DNA from: Ziziphus jujuba
Lineage: Eukaryota; Streptophyta; Magnoliopsida; Rosales; Rhamnaceae
Reading direction: 5' to 3'
DNA length: 64,000 nt
Assembly (NCBI RefSeq): GCF_031755915.1
Contig: NC_083384.1
Coordinates: 8,286,501-8,350,500, forward strand
The first letter of the stretch is position 1. Each line of letters opens with the position of its first letter. Below are positions 23,517 through 36,477 of this stretch, one piece after another. The notes beneath the pieces are model-generated. The model worked only from the letters and a program-made list of their open reading frames with translations. It was not told the DNA's origin and searched no databases. Made by a program: the position numbers and the translations under genes.

Positions 23517-26500
23517 ATGGCTTACGAAGACGATCCGTAAGGGCTTCTTCTCTCTTTCTCAGAAAATTAGGGTTTTGTTCGATTCGATTTTTGTTCCATT
23601 AATTTAATGTATTTTTATTATTTTTTTAATCAGATTACGCGATGAAGACGGCGAGGCATTGATGAACTACGACGACTTTCAATCGGACGGTGAGGGTTCG
23701 CCTCAGCACCACGAACACCACCACCTACTCGACGACGAAATTCCCGATGACGACGACGACGGCGCTTGGCGAAGCCAACACCGTTCACCGACTCCGGTCT
23801 TCGATACGGACCCTTCGGTCACGAAATCGAAGCCCAGGAAGAGGTTAATCAAGAAAAGCCACGCTAACACTGCGAATGAGGATCCGATCACGAATTTCGT
23901 GGTTGATGAGGATGTGGACGAGGGTTTTGTGAGGGAAGAAGGGTCGATTAGTGGTAAGAGGAAGAAGCTCGGTGGAAGTGGCAAGAAGGAGAAAAGGCAT
24001 CATAAGGGGGAGAAAAAATTTGGGGTTAAAGGCGGTTCTGCATCTGGGTCTTCGAGGAGAGCAGCGAGGGATCATGATGGTGAGGTCAAAGAGATGTGGG
24101 ACACTATTGCCGGTGGCGATTCTGAGGTAATTTGTTATCATTCATTCATTGGATTATTGGTTCTTGAAGCAGCTAGTTAATGTATCTGAAGCAATTGGGT
24201 TTTGGTTTCTTGAATTGTATTTTACCATTGAAAAGTTTTTGTTTTTTTTGTCATATCTTCAAATCAGAGAATTTGAAGAATTTTTTGTATGCCTATCTTC
24301 GGTTAAGAAATTTGGGTTTCTTCGGGATATGTTTCGGCAACTGTTTGAACTTGATCGAAATTTTTAGTTTTTAGTATTTTGATTTATGTTTCATGCATAT
24401 TTGAAAGTGTACCAGCACCTTCTGTGCCAAAATGAAGTGTGAAAAAAAGACAGCCTCATGGTTGGTTTCCTTGAGATAAAAAATCAATGATTTATGAGCA
24501 TGCCCATAAGTCACATTTGAAATGTACGAAATACTTGTTTCTTTTTTATGCTAGCTTGTCTTTTTGAGATACAGTTTCATCCAGCAAACCTTTTAATTTT
24601 CCCCTGTTTCCTCTGGTTATATTTATTTATATTTTTAACAGTGTTGTGCTTTTAGAATTTTCTTTATGGCCTTTATTAATGGCTTGGTAACTGTAAAAGT
24701 TGCTTTTTTTTTTTTTTTTTTTTTTTTTGGGTTGATTATCTTTTGAATTGTTTAGTAAGTTTCTAAATGTTTTATGTTCTTCAATGGAACAGGACGACCA
24801 AGAGGGGGCTAGAAACGTGGATGATGACAATTTTATAGACGACACTGGTGTAGATCCTGCAGACCGGTATGGAAGTGACCGTGAACGCTCTCCTGGTGAT
24901 GCTCCTCAGGTTAGTTTTTTATCCTTTATGTGCATGTCTATTATTCTGTTGCAGATTACATTTCCTGCATGATGTTCGTTCTTCTGTAGAAAAATTACTC
25001 GTCATATTTAAAACAATGCATAGTTTTGGTTCATTAATATTTCTAGCTTATAGCTTATATGGAATTTGAACGGTTAGCTACCATACCTAGAACCTCCTTT
25101 TGGTTGCTTATATGTGGTTTAAACTTTTTCAAGGCTGATTCCTTTAATATTTGTTTTCTATTTGGACTTTTATAGGCAGAAGAGGGTGAGGATGATGAAG
25201 AGATTAACGAACTTTTCAAGATGGGTAAGAAAAAAAAGAAGAATGAAAAAAGTCCTGCAGAAATAGCGTTGCTAGTTGAGAATGTTATGGCTGAGCTTGA
25301 GGTCACAGCTGAAGAGGATGCAGAACTTAACAGGCAGGGGAAACCTGCTATTAATAAACTCAAGAAATTGCCTCTTCTAACTGAGGTCCTAGCAAAGTAA
25401 GAAGGTTACATGTGACCATTCTTTGATGCACTTGCATTCTCTTGTATTTATTTATAATTCATTAACATGTCTTTTTTATTTGACTTACATTGTCACAGGA
25501 AGCAGCTTCAACAAGAGTTCTTAGATCATGGCGTTCTAACTTTACTAAAGAATTGGCTTGAACCTCTTCCGGATGGAAGCTTACCAAATATAAATATCCG
25601 TGCTGCCATTTTGAAGATTTTGAGTGATGTTAGAAAAATTTGTTGCTTTAATCTGGTAAGATGTTGTAGGTTGTCAACGTTCATATGGAACCTGAAATGT
25701 TGCTTCTCTCGTGCAGTTTCCAATTGATCTGGAGCAGTATGATAGAAGAGAGCAACTGAAGAAGAGTGGTCTTGGAAAGGTTAGAATTGGATGTCTGCTA
25801 CATTTTTTGTTTTTTGGTTTTTTTTTTTCAAAATTTGGGAATTAACTATAGAAGTAGCAACACAAACTAATTTACCTTTTTATTTTTTATTTTTTATTCT
25901 TTTTTTATTTTATTGCGCAGGTTATTATGTTTTTATCTAAATCTGATGAAGAAACTACATCCAACAGAAAACTTGCGAAGGAATTGGTTGATAAATGGGT
26001 AATTTGACTTTTCTGTTATGCTTGCCTTCTGTACAAATATAAAATTTCCTGTTATGCCTTTTGTTTCTTCAGAATCCCATTTCACTTATCTGCTAGAACT
26101 TAGAACTTGTTATTGCAATAACACTTTGCAGAATATTTTTATGCCCTGTTTGAGTATACTTTGTATATTATCCATTATTCTCGTAGATACTAATTGATCA
26201 GATGCTTTAAGGTTTAGATTCTTTGTCTTACTCTTTGTATTGTCAGGTAGGTGCCTGGTTACCAATTGTTATCTTGTAAATTTTTATGTTTCTTGTCCAA
26301 CTTGTTGAGGCAAAAGAATGTTGGAATTATTTGATAAATATGCGTTATTTTAGTAATTAGAGTTATAATAATTTGGGTTCTGTTAAGGGTTTATTCTCTT
26401 TTGGATCTAAGTTTTGTTCTCCTTGTCATTAGTATGATTGTTTTACTCTATCATAAGCTTTGTTGTAGCTTTGAAAGACAGTTAAGCTTTGGTAATTTTA

Positions 26501-27640
26501 GATATATTTTCTTCCCTCTTTCTTATCCCTTTGGTTTAATTATTTTGAAATGTTATTTTGACATATTGACTGCAGAGTCGACCAATATTTAATAAGAGTA
26601 CAAGATTTGAGGACATGAGGAACCTTGATGATGAGAGGGCTCCCTTTCGAAGGCCATCAGTTAAAAAGTAATGTTCTTAGCAGTTTTTCCTGCATTTATT
26701 CTGTATCATTGCTACTATATATGCATGTAGTGTGATTGTAATTTAGTCAACTTAATTATATTATGATTTGACTCAATAGCTTTAATTCTATAGGCCAATG
26801 AACAGTGCTGCGGGAATGGAATCTAGAGATGGGGATTTTGATTTGGATGAATTTTCAAAGTAAGATGTCATGGCAACTTTTCCCTGAATGTGTACCATGC
26901 AGATTGGTTATGCTATGCAGCTTTTTTGAAAACCTAATCTTTTGTTGTTTAATGTTGATTACAATACAGGGAACGCAAATCTAGCCAATCATCTTCTAGG
27001 CAACATGCTTCAAGGCCAGAAGCAGCTCCATTGGATTTTGTGGTACGCCCACAGTCTAAAATTGATCCTGATGAAATTAGGGCACGTGCTAAACAAGCTA
27101 TACAAGATCAGCGCCGTTTGAAGGTTAGTGTTCATCTTCTTTATAGCTTTAGCATTTCAATTGAATTGAGCAAAGATCCGGGTGTATCACCAAGTAAGTG
27201 ACTCAGTTGCTGCAAGCGAGAATGATTTTGTTAATTAAGGTTCTGCCAATGGTTTGAAAATGAAGAATATTGGAAAGTAATTAATAACACTGTTGGAACT
27301 TGGAAGTTAACTGATGACAACAAGAAACTTGTTCTTTCAAGCTAATTGGTGGCTAATGTTATATAAGAGATAGGGGTTGTGGGGTTTACGATTCATTTGT
27401 GTGTTTGCTAGAGTGAAAAGATTCAATCTTGGTGATATATTTGTTGTTAGAGGAAGTTTTTTCCTATGCTTTTTGTGCTATTATTTGCTTGTCTATACTG
27501 GAAAAAATAGTTTGTAAGCAGAAGGTTAATTGTTGGTGCAGATGAATAGGAAATTGCAGCAATTGAAGGCACCGAAAAAGAAGCAGCTTCAGGCCACGAA
27601 ACTTAGCGTTGAGGGTCGTGGTATGGTTAAGTATTTGTGA
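23517..27640 (+). CDS. IWS1: IWS1/SPN1 transcription elongation and processing factor
   Basis: Eleven exons join with consistent phase: 23517-23536, 23634-24126, 24793-24909, 25176-25396, 25499-25628, 25717-25779, 25921-25998, 26576-26667, 26794-26859, 26970-27123, 27542-27640. This gives 510 residues, close to the usual plant length. All introns are GT-AG. The N-terminus (MAYEDDPLRDEDGEALMNYD) and acidic/basic low-complexity region fit plant IWS1. Residues of about 275-385 form the TFIIS N-terminal-like helical domain (PNINIRAAILKIL, FPIDLEQYDRREQLKKSGLG). The family binds Spt6 and elongating RNA polymerase II. In Arabidopsis it works with BES1 in brassinosteroid-responsive transcription. 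No lesion is seen. Isoforms cannot be judged here. Confidence 0.95.
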
Positions 27641-29643
27641 GGTGTAGAAACTACAATGAGGTCTATGTCTCATGGGGGGCTGAATCCAATGCTTGCCCCT
27701 GACCCAAAAACAATGATTTGTATGTTTATTGGATGCATTCAATAAAAAAAATCTTTTATAAATTTTTTATTAAAAACATATTGATTTTGGGATAATCTTT
27801 TAAATTTCTTGAGATATGTTTGTTTTGCGGATTACGTGCATGAATAGAATATCTGTAATTAGCTATGACAGGAATAAATCAAATTCAATGAACAAGATGT
27901 ATATTTTATAAAATTGACCAAAAAAGTAAGAAAGTATATGTTTAAAAAGAGCAAAATACAACTACCACTTATGTTTTTTTAAGTAAATTACAGAAATAAC
28001 TCCTGGCCCAACATTAATTACACGAGTTTAACTATACATTAACTAATTATTATTTTGACTATTGTCATAAACTTTTATAAACATCTTAATATCCATATAT
28101 AACAAAAAAAAACACCTTGACCATGGAGTTAATAAAATCATTTAAAAACTAACCCTAAGTATTTATTACGTAAAATGATTAGAATTTATTTTTATTTGAC
28201 TCTATTTTTTCTAATCTTAGATTTATTATTTTCAGCTATTATTTTTCTTTTAAAACTGTTATTTTATTTCTAAATAATCTTTTCATTTTATAAAACAAAA
28301 TTTATTTATCATATTAAAAATTATTATAATTCTATTTTTTTAGGGGTATATATTTAATTTTATTATAAGAAAAATTACTCAAATATATAGGAAACATAAA
28401 AATCTATTTTGGAAAACAATAATATTAAATTTATTGAAATATTTATCAAATTTATTGATAAAATAATATAACATATGACGTGATAATATTTAATTAATTT
28501 TATTTTTTTAATTCATATTTTTATATAAAAATTTATTTATTTATATTTAAATTATATAAATATATTCACCAATAATATTATTATTAGAGAATAAGGACAA
28601 AATGATCATTTTCAATGGATAATAACAATAATTAATTAAGGTGAACCTTTATTTTCAGTTTTGGGGTAATTTGAAACTAAGGGTGGAGTAATTTGTTTTT
28701 CTATAAAAAAACTAGGGGTGGAGTGCTTAGTTTGATTTGACAGCTACAATTTATTTATTTATTTTTATTTCTTTTGATTTGACAGCCATAAGTAAAGAAA
28801 AAGTATGTGTAAAAGAAAATTATATCTCCAACATTTTCAAATAAAAATATGATGATGATCCGATACCAAATTTAATGGATATAAAAAGAAAATAACTATG
28901 TACAATTTTAACCGTCAAAAGAGCTATGCGTCAACATGGCCAAAAAAACCCTAATCAAGTATGGGATACTCCCCAAAACTAGAAGATTTTGCATCAATAA
29001 AAGAACATTATAGGAAAGCATTTTTCCATAAATATTCTCACGTTGGACAACAATGAACGGATCTTTTTTACCCATAAAAAGGAAACAAGATCACATAAAA
29101 AGGAATGATAATAATTTGAAAAGTAATGGGGCTGCCCAAAAATAGATTTAACTTGCCATATATTATTTTGGGGATTGTCAAGGTTTTGGGGAGACACCTA
29201 ACAATCCAATAAATAAAAAACTTCATATTTTTAAAAGCTTCTAATTATTCCACAAAGGACGACGTTTGGGTATTATTATTTTCCAATGTGATCGTATATA
29301 TATATAAATATATACATATTTTAAGATCTTTTGTATTTTAGGTTTTATTTAATGAAATATTTTTCCTTGACCCCGAAAAAAAAAAAATTTATTATATTAT
29401 TATTAAAATGGTCAAAAAGAATAAAAATTAAACATCCTATTTGGTCTCTAACACGCGTTTAAAGAGACCAAATCTAAACGTTAGAGACTTAAAGAATCTT
29501 TGGGGTCCAGTCTATAAAATTTGTTTCCTAATTAAACCCATTTACTTCTTAATTAATTTTGTATAAAAATGTCAGTATGCAGTGGATCTTGGAGCTTCAA
29601 AAACAAAAAAAAAAAAAAAAAAAAAAAAAAAAGGTACACAGAC
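27641..29643. other. AT-rich intergenic region between IWS1 and the F-box gene
   Basis: A polyadenylation-like aataaaa near 27740 probably ends the IWS1 transcript. The rest is AT-rich with no supported gene. A poly-A run lies at about 29606-29631, just before the F-box start. Part of 27950-28740 may be an old transposon, but I could not define its ends. Confidence 0.4.
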
Positions 29644-29685
29644 ATGAAGAAAAGGTACAAATTATTGAAATTGGAAGTGGATAGG

Positions 29686-32600
29686 ATGTCAGACTTGCCA
29701 GAATCTATCATCCACCATATTATGTCATTCCTCTCTGCTTTAGATGCAATCAGGATCAGCGTCTTGTCCAAGAAATTTTTCTGTATTTGGATTTCTTTCC
29801 CAATACTAGTTTTCAATTTTGAATTGTTTGCAAGAAGATTGAATAAATCAAGCAAGGAAGAAACAAACTTGTTCTTGAATTTTGTTCAACAATCTCTTCG
29901 AATTCGAAAGCTAAACGGTGTTTGTTTGGAAAAATTGATCTTCAATGCTTCCCTTCGTGGGTTTAAATCTGATTGCAGGGTTGATGAGATGTTAAACTAT
30001 GCAGAACTAAACAAAGTTAGAGATCTGAGTATAGTGGATCCAAATTTTAAGCTGTGGCAGCATCAAAAACCATATTGTTTTAGAGTAGATCATTCAATTT
30101 TCTCTGCCAAGTCAATCACAAATATGAATCTTCAAGGATTTGATTTGAAACCTCAAGATATTAATTTAAATTTTCCTTCTGTTGAGAATTTCAGCCTCAC
30201 TAATTGTTGTGGATTCAGAAGCATCGAGTTGTCAGGACCAAAACTCAAAATTGTACAATTTGATTCTTGCAATGGATTGAAAAAGATTCATATTGATGCA
30301 CCAAAGAGTCTTGTATCTTTTTCATATGGTGGACAATGGAAACAGTGTGAGATAGACCTTTCTCCTTGTAAATCTCTCAGGGTTTTTGAATTGAGAGATG
30401 AAGATATTAGTGACAGATGGGTTGAATCTAACCTTACTTGGTTAAATTACCTTGAAAAGTTGACACTAAAAGGGTGCTTTTTTCTCAACAAGATTAACTT
30501 GTATTTGGTGAATCTAAAGAGTTTAGAGGTGAATCTTTGTGATTGTGATGCCGAGTTTAAAGCTCCAAATCTAGTTTCGTTTATGTACCGGGGGTGTTTA
30601 ATGATGAAAACTCCATTAGTGATTTCTAATGATACATTGGATGTTGATCTCTCTTTTGATAGTCATGATACAGATTTATTTCTTCAACGTATGGGAAATT
30701 TTATCAGGTCCTTTAGTTATTGCCAAACGCTGTCCCTGCATTGTATGTTTGATAAGGTAAATATATATAATATAATTTTTGCCCCTCCAAATTATTACTC
30801 TTTTTTGTATTTTAATTTCCTCTTAAATCATAAGAAAAACCTTAATCGTTGATCTATTCCTAAACTATCACTAACACGTCGCCTTTTAATAAAAATAATA
30901 TAAAATTTCATTGCAGCTGATAGCGGCTATATTTATTTATTTATTTGTTAATTATTATTATTATACTTTTTTTTAGTAAGGTTGTCCTTGGGTTTTTCTC
31001 TTTTTTTATTTTTTTATTATTACAATATTTTTTTTCTTATTCGCCTTGATTGAACTTTATTATTATTTTTTTCTTATTTTTAACAAATTTGTCCTGATGT
31101 GTTTGGTTATTTTCATTCTTTTCTTGTTAGTTTTTGGTTTGTTTGGCTAGGTTGTTTGGGTTTTTGTATTAATTATTAGTATTATTTTTCCTTATAGAGT
31201 ATTTTCCTAATAGATTTATTTCTACGAGGTTTTAATGAGATTAGTTAGATTCTACTTTTTGATGATTTGTTCCTGTTCTCCTCCTTTGTATTTCATCTTT
31301 ATTTTAATTTATTTTATTGTGGCCGGTGCTCACTAGCGATTGTGAGAGAGTATATGGGATTCTCAAGTTATTTTGTTATTTCTTATTTTTATTTTTGTTT
31401 TTATTATTATTATTATTAAAATTGTATTAATTAGTAAGCCACTCACATTTATGTTTGTCCTTGAAAGTCTAATTTTCATATTCATAGTTCTAAATCATAT
31501 TTTCATGTTTTTTGTCATCTATATTTCTTAGTCTCCCTAGGAGGATAAGCTAGCTCCATGAAGATATTGTTTGTGCCCCTTGCCCATGGATCACTTCTTT
31601 CTCTGAAAGAGTAACCTTCCTTGTTCCTAGCCTGGTTTCTGGATTCAATATGACCTTTTTAGTGGTTTTTTGGAGGGAGAGCCTTTATATGCGCATGCAA
31701 GCACACTGCGAATCACTCTGCTCCGCTCTTAATTCCTTCCTCTGCCCCAAAAGAAGCTTATTAGCTATCTATAGTAGGGCTTGCTACCTCCGTAGGTACT
31801 AGTTTGTAACACCTTCGTAGTTACTTTGTACCTACCATGGAGCCCTCATCATTTGCTCTCTTTGGTCGCTCAATCTTCAGGCTGTGAAATATCTCCCTTT
31901 TGAAACATGAGTGAAAGCAAATCTTTGTAATTTGTGTATATGAGAAATTAATAAAGTTATTATTATTATTACTGTTATTATTATTTATTATGATGATGGT
32001 GTTGGAATGACAATTTTGTAAATTAGATTTACTTCTTTTTTCTTTTAAAGGAGTTGATTTACGCAAAAGAAATGAGAGAGATGTTGGATCCTCCATCATT
32101 TAACATTAAGCATTTGAAGATAGAATTGCGCTACAAAGTAGGGAGTTTGGCGGAATTGGTTGATGGCTTGCTTTGGCTTGTTCCTCATCCAAACACCATT
32201 ACTATCTCTACAAATCATTCCCAAGTGGTGAAGCGTATTAAGGTATTTAACTTTTGCAGATTTCTACTACTAACTTAATCCTCTGAAAACTTATTATTAA
32301 ATAAAAGAGTTTTTTTTTTTTTTCCCATAAAAGAATCTCAAATTTTTTCTAAAAAACTGTTCAAACATTTTTAGGACTACTTTCAAAACCTCAAAAGCAA
32401 GAAAACCATACCTTAATTTTTCGTTTTTCTTTTCTTTTAAGAAAACGATCTCTCTATACCTCTCTAGGCAGTGTCAAAATTCAATTTTCATAAAATTGGG
32501 TTCATAACATCCACACACATGCACATATATATAAAACAAAAATTGCCTGCCAAAACCTTAAAGTCCAAATATTTTTGGAAACTGATTTATAAAATCGAAA

Positions 32601-32896
32601 GGAGATGCATTCCTTAATTAATTGTAATTTCACAAATTCTCATTCTCTATTTGACTTGTTACCGTGGCAGAGTAATACTAACAAGTTTCATGTGATTTAT
32701 TGTGTTGTGTATACAGTTTTACTATGAAGAGCCTGTGGCGGAGTTTGTCTGCCAACATTGTCAACCTATAAAATGTTGGTTACATAATTTGAGTGAAGTT
32801 ATATTGGAAAACTTTGAAGATGACGAATATACTAGCTTTTGCACATTTTTTTCTTTCAACCTTCCTCATCATAAACAAATAGAGTTCAATTCATGA
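29686..32896 (+). CDS. F-box/LRR protein, probable SCF ubiquitin ligase substrate receptor
   Basis: Three exons (29686-30756, 32051-32242, 32717-32896) join in phase 0 with GT-AG introns and give 480 residues. The F-box is at the N-terminus: MSDLPESIIHHIMSFLSALD, then RISVLSKKF. Irregular leucine-rich repeats follow (for example NLQGFDLKPQDINLNFPSVE). The C-terminal exon (VCQHCQPIKCWLHNL, ILENFEDDEYTSF) resembles the FBD-like tail of this family. I chose the Met at 29686 because upstream in-frame Mets (29644, 29569) precede it through a poly-lysine run read from poly-A. Such proteins link targets to SKP1-CUL1; the target is unknown. Intron 1 is long, 1294 bases. Confidence 0.85.
31500..32000 (+). 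other. Possible retroposon 3' end inside F-box intron 1
   Basis: Inside the otherwise AT-rich intron a more balanced stretch (about 31540-31900) ends in attaataaagttattattatt at about 31950. That looks like the simple-repeat tail of a non-LTR element. I recognised no coding sequence, so the call is weak. Confidence 0.25.
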
Positions 32897-33058
32897 GTGA
32901 GTGAATTTAAAATTACGTGTTTATTTTTTTGTTTTTCCCATTTGTATAACTATTAATTCAGCTCTAAGAAGCGATGGATGATGTGCCTGTGAACATGACA
33001 TGTAAATAAAGGTCGAATTTTGATAACTAAAAATGGATTCCATTTGTTTTTTGTGCCA

Positions 33059-33390
33059 CTTTTTTTTTTTTTTTTTTTAATAGCTTAAAAAGGGCGTTAT
33101 ATTAACCAAAAGGAAAGGCAAGCATACAAAGGTATGCTGCCTAAATGATCGTGTTGTAGTAAAGGAACCACAATCCTGATTCATGGTATTTACAAAATAT
33201 CTTCGAATTTAACAAACAGGAAAGAGGAAGAAAATAGTTACTAGTGGTACCCATTGTGAAGCTAGATGAGCTAAGCTGGTTGCAATGTCTTGGGGTCCAA
33301 GCAAAGGAAATAGATTGGAACATAGGGCAAAGATCTAAAATCTCGTTGATGAAGCCACCTTTTTTTGTCCTATGTTTTATGCCTTTCATA
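33059..33390 (-). mobile_element. LINE-like 3' end remnant (RNase H region and poly-A tail)
   Basis: On the minus strand this reads as a short RNase H-like C-terminus (ILDLCPMFQSISFAWTPRHCNQ, 33200-33340). It is followed within about 150 bases by a poly-A run (poly-T at about 33059-33078 on +). Plant L1-type LINEs end in an RNase H domain with a terminal CN.xAH-type motif and a poly-A tail. The fragment is 5'-truncated and has in-frame stops. Confidence 0.45.
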
Positions 33391-34174
33391 TTATGGTACT
33401 GTTTGCTGTGATTAATTATGTGACCAGAGCTAGCTCCTTTTCAATGTTATGTATAAAATGTTCACCCATATTCAAATTGGTAAACGTGATCCCTGGAGAT
33501 CGACTCTGTTTCTAATTAATTAAAGGGTCCAAGTTGAGTATACATACACACATACGTGCATACACACACATATATATATACACACACATATACATGTATT
33601 AACAGAAGTCCTTTTTTTTTTTCTTTCTTTTTTCTTTTTTTTCCATTTTCTTCTTCCTCCTGAACGATTAACCATATGATAAAACCATTTTGGCAAACCA
33701 ATTTCGGACGACATGATGTACTTTAGGCATAATACAAATGATCCAGTGCATGCTATAATTTCAATGTGTAAGCACTTATATGGTTCATTCTTTCAATAAT
33801 ATAAATTAAAAACAATAACGAAAAACAAGAAGGAAAATCAACCTAACTTTTTTCACACACCATTTATTATTTTTTTCTTACATTTTTTTTTAACTCTTCA
33901 TATAAATAGATTTTGAAAGCATATACATATATTTTAAAATTTAATTACAAGATCACCCTAACTCATTTCAACTAAAATAAAAAAAATAAGATGAAGTATA
34001 AATGGCAAATGTTTGAATTAGTTTTATCTCAAAATGTGAATTTGAACAAGTTTGAAATAATTTATCCAATATAAATATGATGAAGAGTAGCCAAGCTTTT
34101 GATAGTAACATCAAATAGTAGGTAAGAGAAGAAGAAGAAGAAAACAGACAAAGAGAAAGCAAAATCTTTGGAAG

Positions 34175-34425
34175 ATGATGAAGATGGAGAAGAAGCCATG
34201 GCTGTTGAGTTTGGTCGTTATAAGCATGGTAATGGGGTAGTACTACTTAGCTGAGGGAAGTAGATGGATCAGTGAAGGAGCTCTTGGTGCCCATAGAATA
34301 CCTGGTTTTCCTAGCAACCAAGTCCCTCATCAAATGGCCAACCCTTACACCGGAGGTTGCTTCAAGATCAAAAGATGCACACCGGAGGTTGCTTCAAGAT
34401 CAAAAGATGCCGTGGCATTCTTTAA
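34175..34425 (+). pseudogene. RALF-like signalling peptide pseudogene
   Basis: Translation from 34175 gives a signal-peptide-like start (MMKMEKKPWLLSLVVISMVM), then a TAG at 34238-34240. The frame continues with WISEGALGAHRIPG and ANPYTGGCFKIKRC. These match the small RALF peptide layout: a YISYGAL-type receptor-binding motif, then a conserved C-terminal cysteine block ending RCRG. The first cysteine pair is gone. A 32-base tandem duplication shifts the frame just before the final RG. RALF peptides bind FERONIA-type receptor kinases in the cell wall. This copy is dead. Confidence 0.7.
34347..34410 (+). repeat. 32-base perfect tandem duplication in the RALF relic
   Basis: The unit starting acaccggaggttgcttcaag occupies 34347-34378 and repeats exactly at 34379-34410. 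Its length is not a multiple of three, so it breaks the frame. The two copies are identical, so the event is recent. Confidence 0.95.
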
Positions 34426-34892
34426 TTAATTACTTTTCAAGTTATCTTTTTAAAGTTTGAGTTCAAATCTTCCATTTTCACCATAAAATAAACTTATAAA
34501 AAAAATCCTCAACAATAAATTTTTTAGATATTTGCTTTTTATTTAGTGTATGGCTCCTACTATATTTGCACAATTTGATAAATCCTTGTTTCATTAACAT
34601 AATTGTTGGTAGTAGCTAGGTTTTGTAAATAAATTTATTAGCTTATAATAAATCCATGATTGTTAGGTTAATTAAACTTCTATAAACATTTGTCTTCTCC
34701 ATCTTTATCCCCCCCACCCCAAAAAAAAAAACCTCTTTTTCATGTGTTTGTGATTATGGGTACTTATACATTGGTTTATCCTTTCAGAGAAATCAAACGT
34801 CCAAATGTTGGGAAAGTAGCACTTCTATATAATTTTCGTATATGCATGTTGTTCCTTGTTGGTTCTCTATCTATTTCTTTAGATGTTTGTGA

Positions 34893-36477
34893 TTATGCCA
34901 CGTGGTTTTCTGATCTTGATCTCTCACTCTCCGTTGTGATCTCACCCCTGCGCTCAAAGGATTTATCCAATGTTTCTGGAACTAAATTATAAAAATACAG
35001 CCACGCTATAGATGCCACTGCCGCAAACATTAAAAAGGTCCCACCGATCTTGATCCTACTGACCGTTGACATAAAAGTCAAAGATAAGATTCCTCGAGTT
35101 GACCAGCTGACCGATGATCCAATGCTTGCACCTGTGGCCCGCAAAGAAGGTTGGAAAATCTCGGAGCTACAGACAGGAGTGATGGGTCCCAACCCGATCG
35201 AGTAAAACGCCCCGTAAAATAGTGCCATGGTCCAGCATAAAGGAACGGTCTTGATCAAAATATCTTTTCAATGATCGTACACTGCCAACCCCAATCCAAG
35301 ACCAGCAAGGCAGGGAAACATACCCAATACACTGGTGAGAAGTAACGGTCACCGTCCGATTCGATCCATTAAGAATCCAGCCATCAACATTTTACAAATC
35401 TTGACCAATCCAATGGCTGTGGTTAAAAGCAGGATGTCCGTCCGATTCTTGACTTTGCCCATACTAAAGATCCTAGGTTGGTAAAGATTCAGTGCATCAA
35501 CACCAGTGGAGTGCCTGAAGAAATTCAAACCAATGACTGCCATTAAGCTATTCGAACGGACGGTGATGGACGGACGAGAATTTCCCTCCTTGCATCGAAA
35601 CAACCACGTTTAGCAGAAGAAACGCCGTCGTTTAACGCATGCTCCGGCATTCCCGACTCGGATTTCAGACTCCCTAGTCGTAACTCAGCCTTCGCTCTTC
35701 GATGTTGGAACAAGAACTAGTTCCGCGTCACTGAGTCTTCCACGAGACACGAGCCAACTCGGTGACTCGGGCAAGGAGAAAACTACAGCCAGAGCCAAAA
35801 GAAACGAAGGGATCGTTCCGATTAAAGCGAGTCTCCAACTCAGTTGCCGAACAGTGAGTTGTGACCAGGCGTAGGCCAAAACTTTCCCGAGTAAAACTCC
35901 CCGTGTTTTCAAAAACATTAACGAAACATGTGAGGAAGCCTTGAGTTGACTCGGGGGATAACTCGGTGATGTAAACCGGGATCACAGTACGAGCACAGCC
36001 AACAGCGATGGTCACCAAAACCCAACTAGAGAAGAAAACTGCGGCGTTCGGGGCGAGATTGGTAAAGAGAGAACCGAAGAAGAAGGCGACGAGGGAGAAT
36101 AATAGAGTGTAGCGACGTCCAATCCAATCAGATGTAGTCCCAGCAGCTAACGATGCCATTGGACAGAGAATGGCAAAGATGAGGAAGAAGAAGAGTAATT
36201 TTCCAGTACCAAGCTTCAAGTCTTCCATTAAAACACTCCAAGCTTTGCTTATGGAGTTCCCAGAGTCTGTCAATCATCAAACAGTTTAAAAGGAAGTGAT
36301 CAAAAACAGAGTTTTAGGAACTACCCAGAAAAAGAAATACTCACATAGACCCACTAAGATTGAAGGCATGGAAGAGAGAATGGCGCAAGTGAAGGTGTAT
36401 TTGGTCAGTTGGGGTTTCTGATCAATCAGAAACGACATTGTTGGGGAGCTCCTACGACATCTCTCCTCCGTAGCCAT
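34893..36477 (-). pseudogene. Polyol/monosaccharide transporter (MFS sugar porter) pseudogene
   Basis: Exon 1 (36477-36345) starts MATEERCRRSS and contains TKYTFTCAILSSMPSILVGL. A GT-AG intron (36344-36267) follows. Exon 2 holds the sugar-porter signatures SDWIGRRYTLLFS, VPVYITELSPES-like and PESPSWLVSRGRLSD, then LMAGFLMDRIGR and PITPVCSSEIFQPSLRATGAS. This fits the plant polyol/monosaccharide (PMT/PLT) clade of H+ symporters, plasma-membrane proteins with 12 helices. Breaks: a frameshift near 35910, another region of loss around 35600-35700, TGA at 35349-35351 in DRIGR-stop-P (probably CGA to TGA), and a frameshift near 35265. The C-terminal part (35258-34893) stays open. Confidence 0.85.

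Noticed and set aside
29569..29685. N-terminal extension of the F-box protein with a poly-lysine run
   Set aside because: It is read from a poly-A tract and precedes the conserved F-box start; the Met at 29686 fits the family better.
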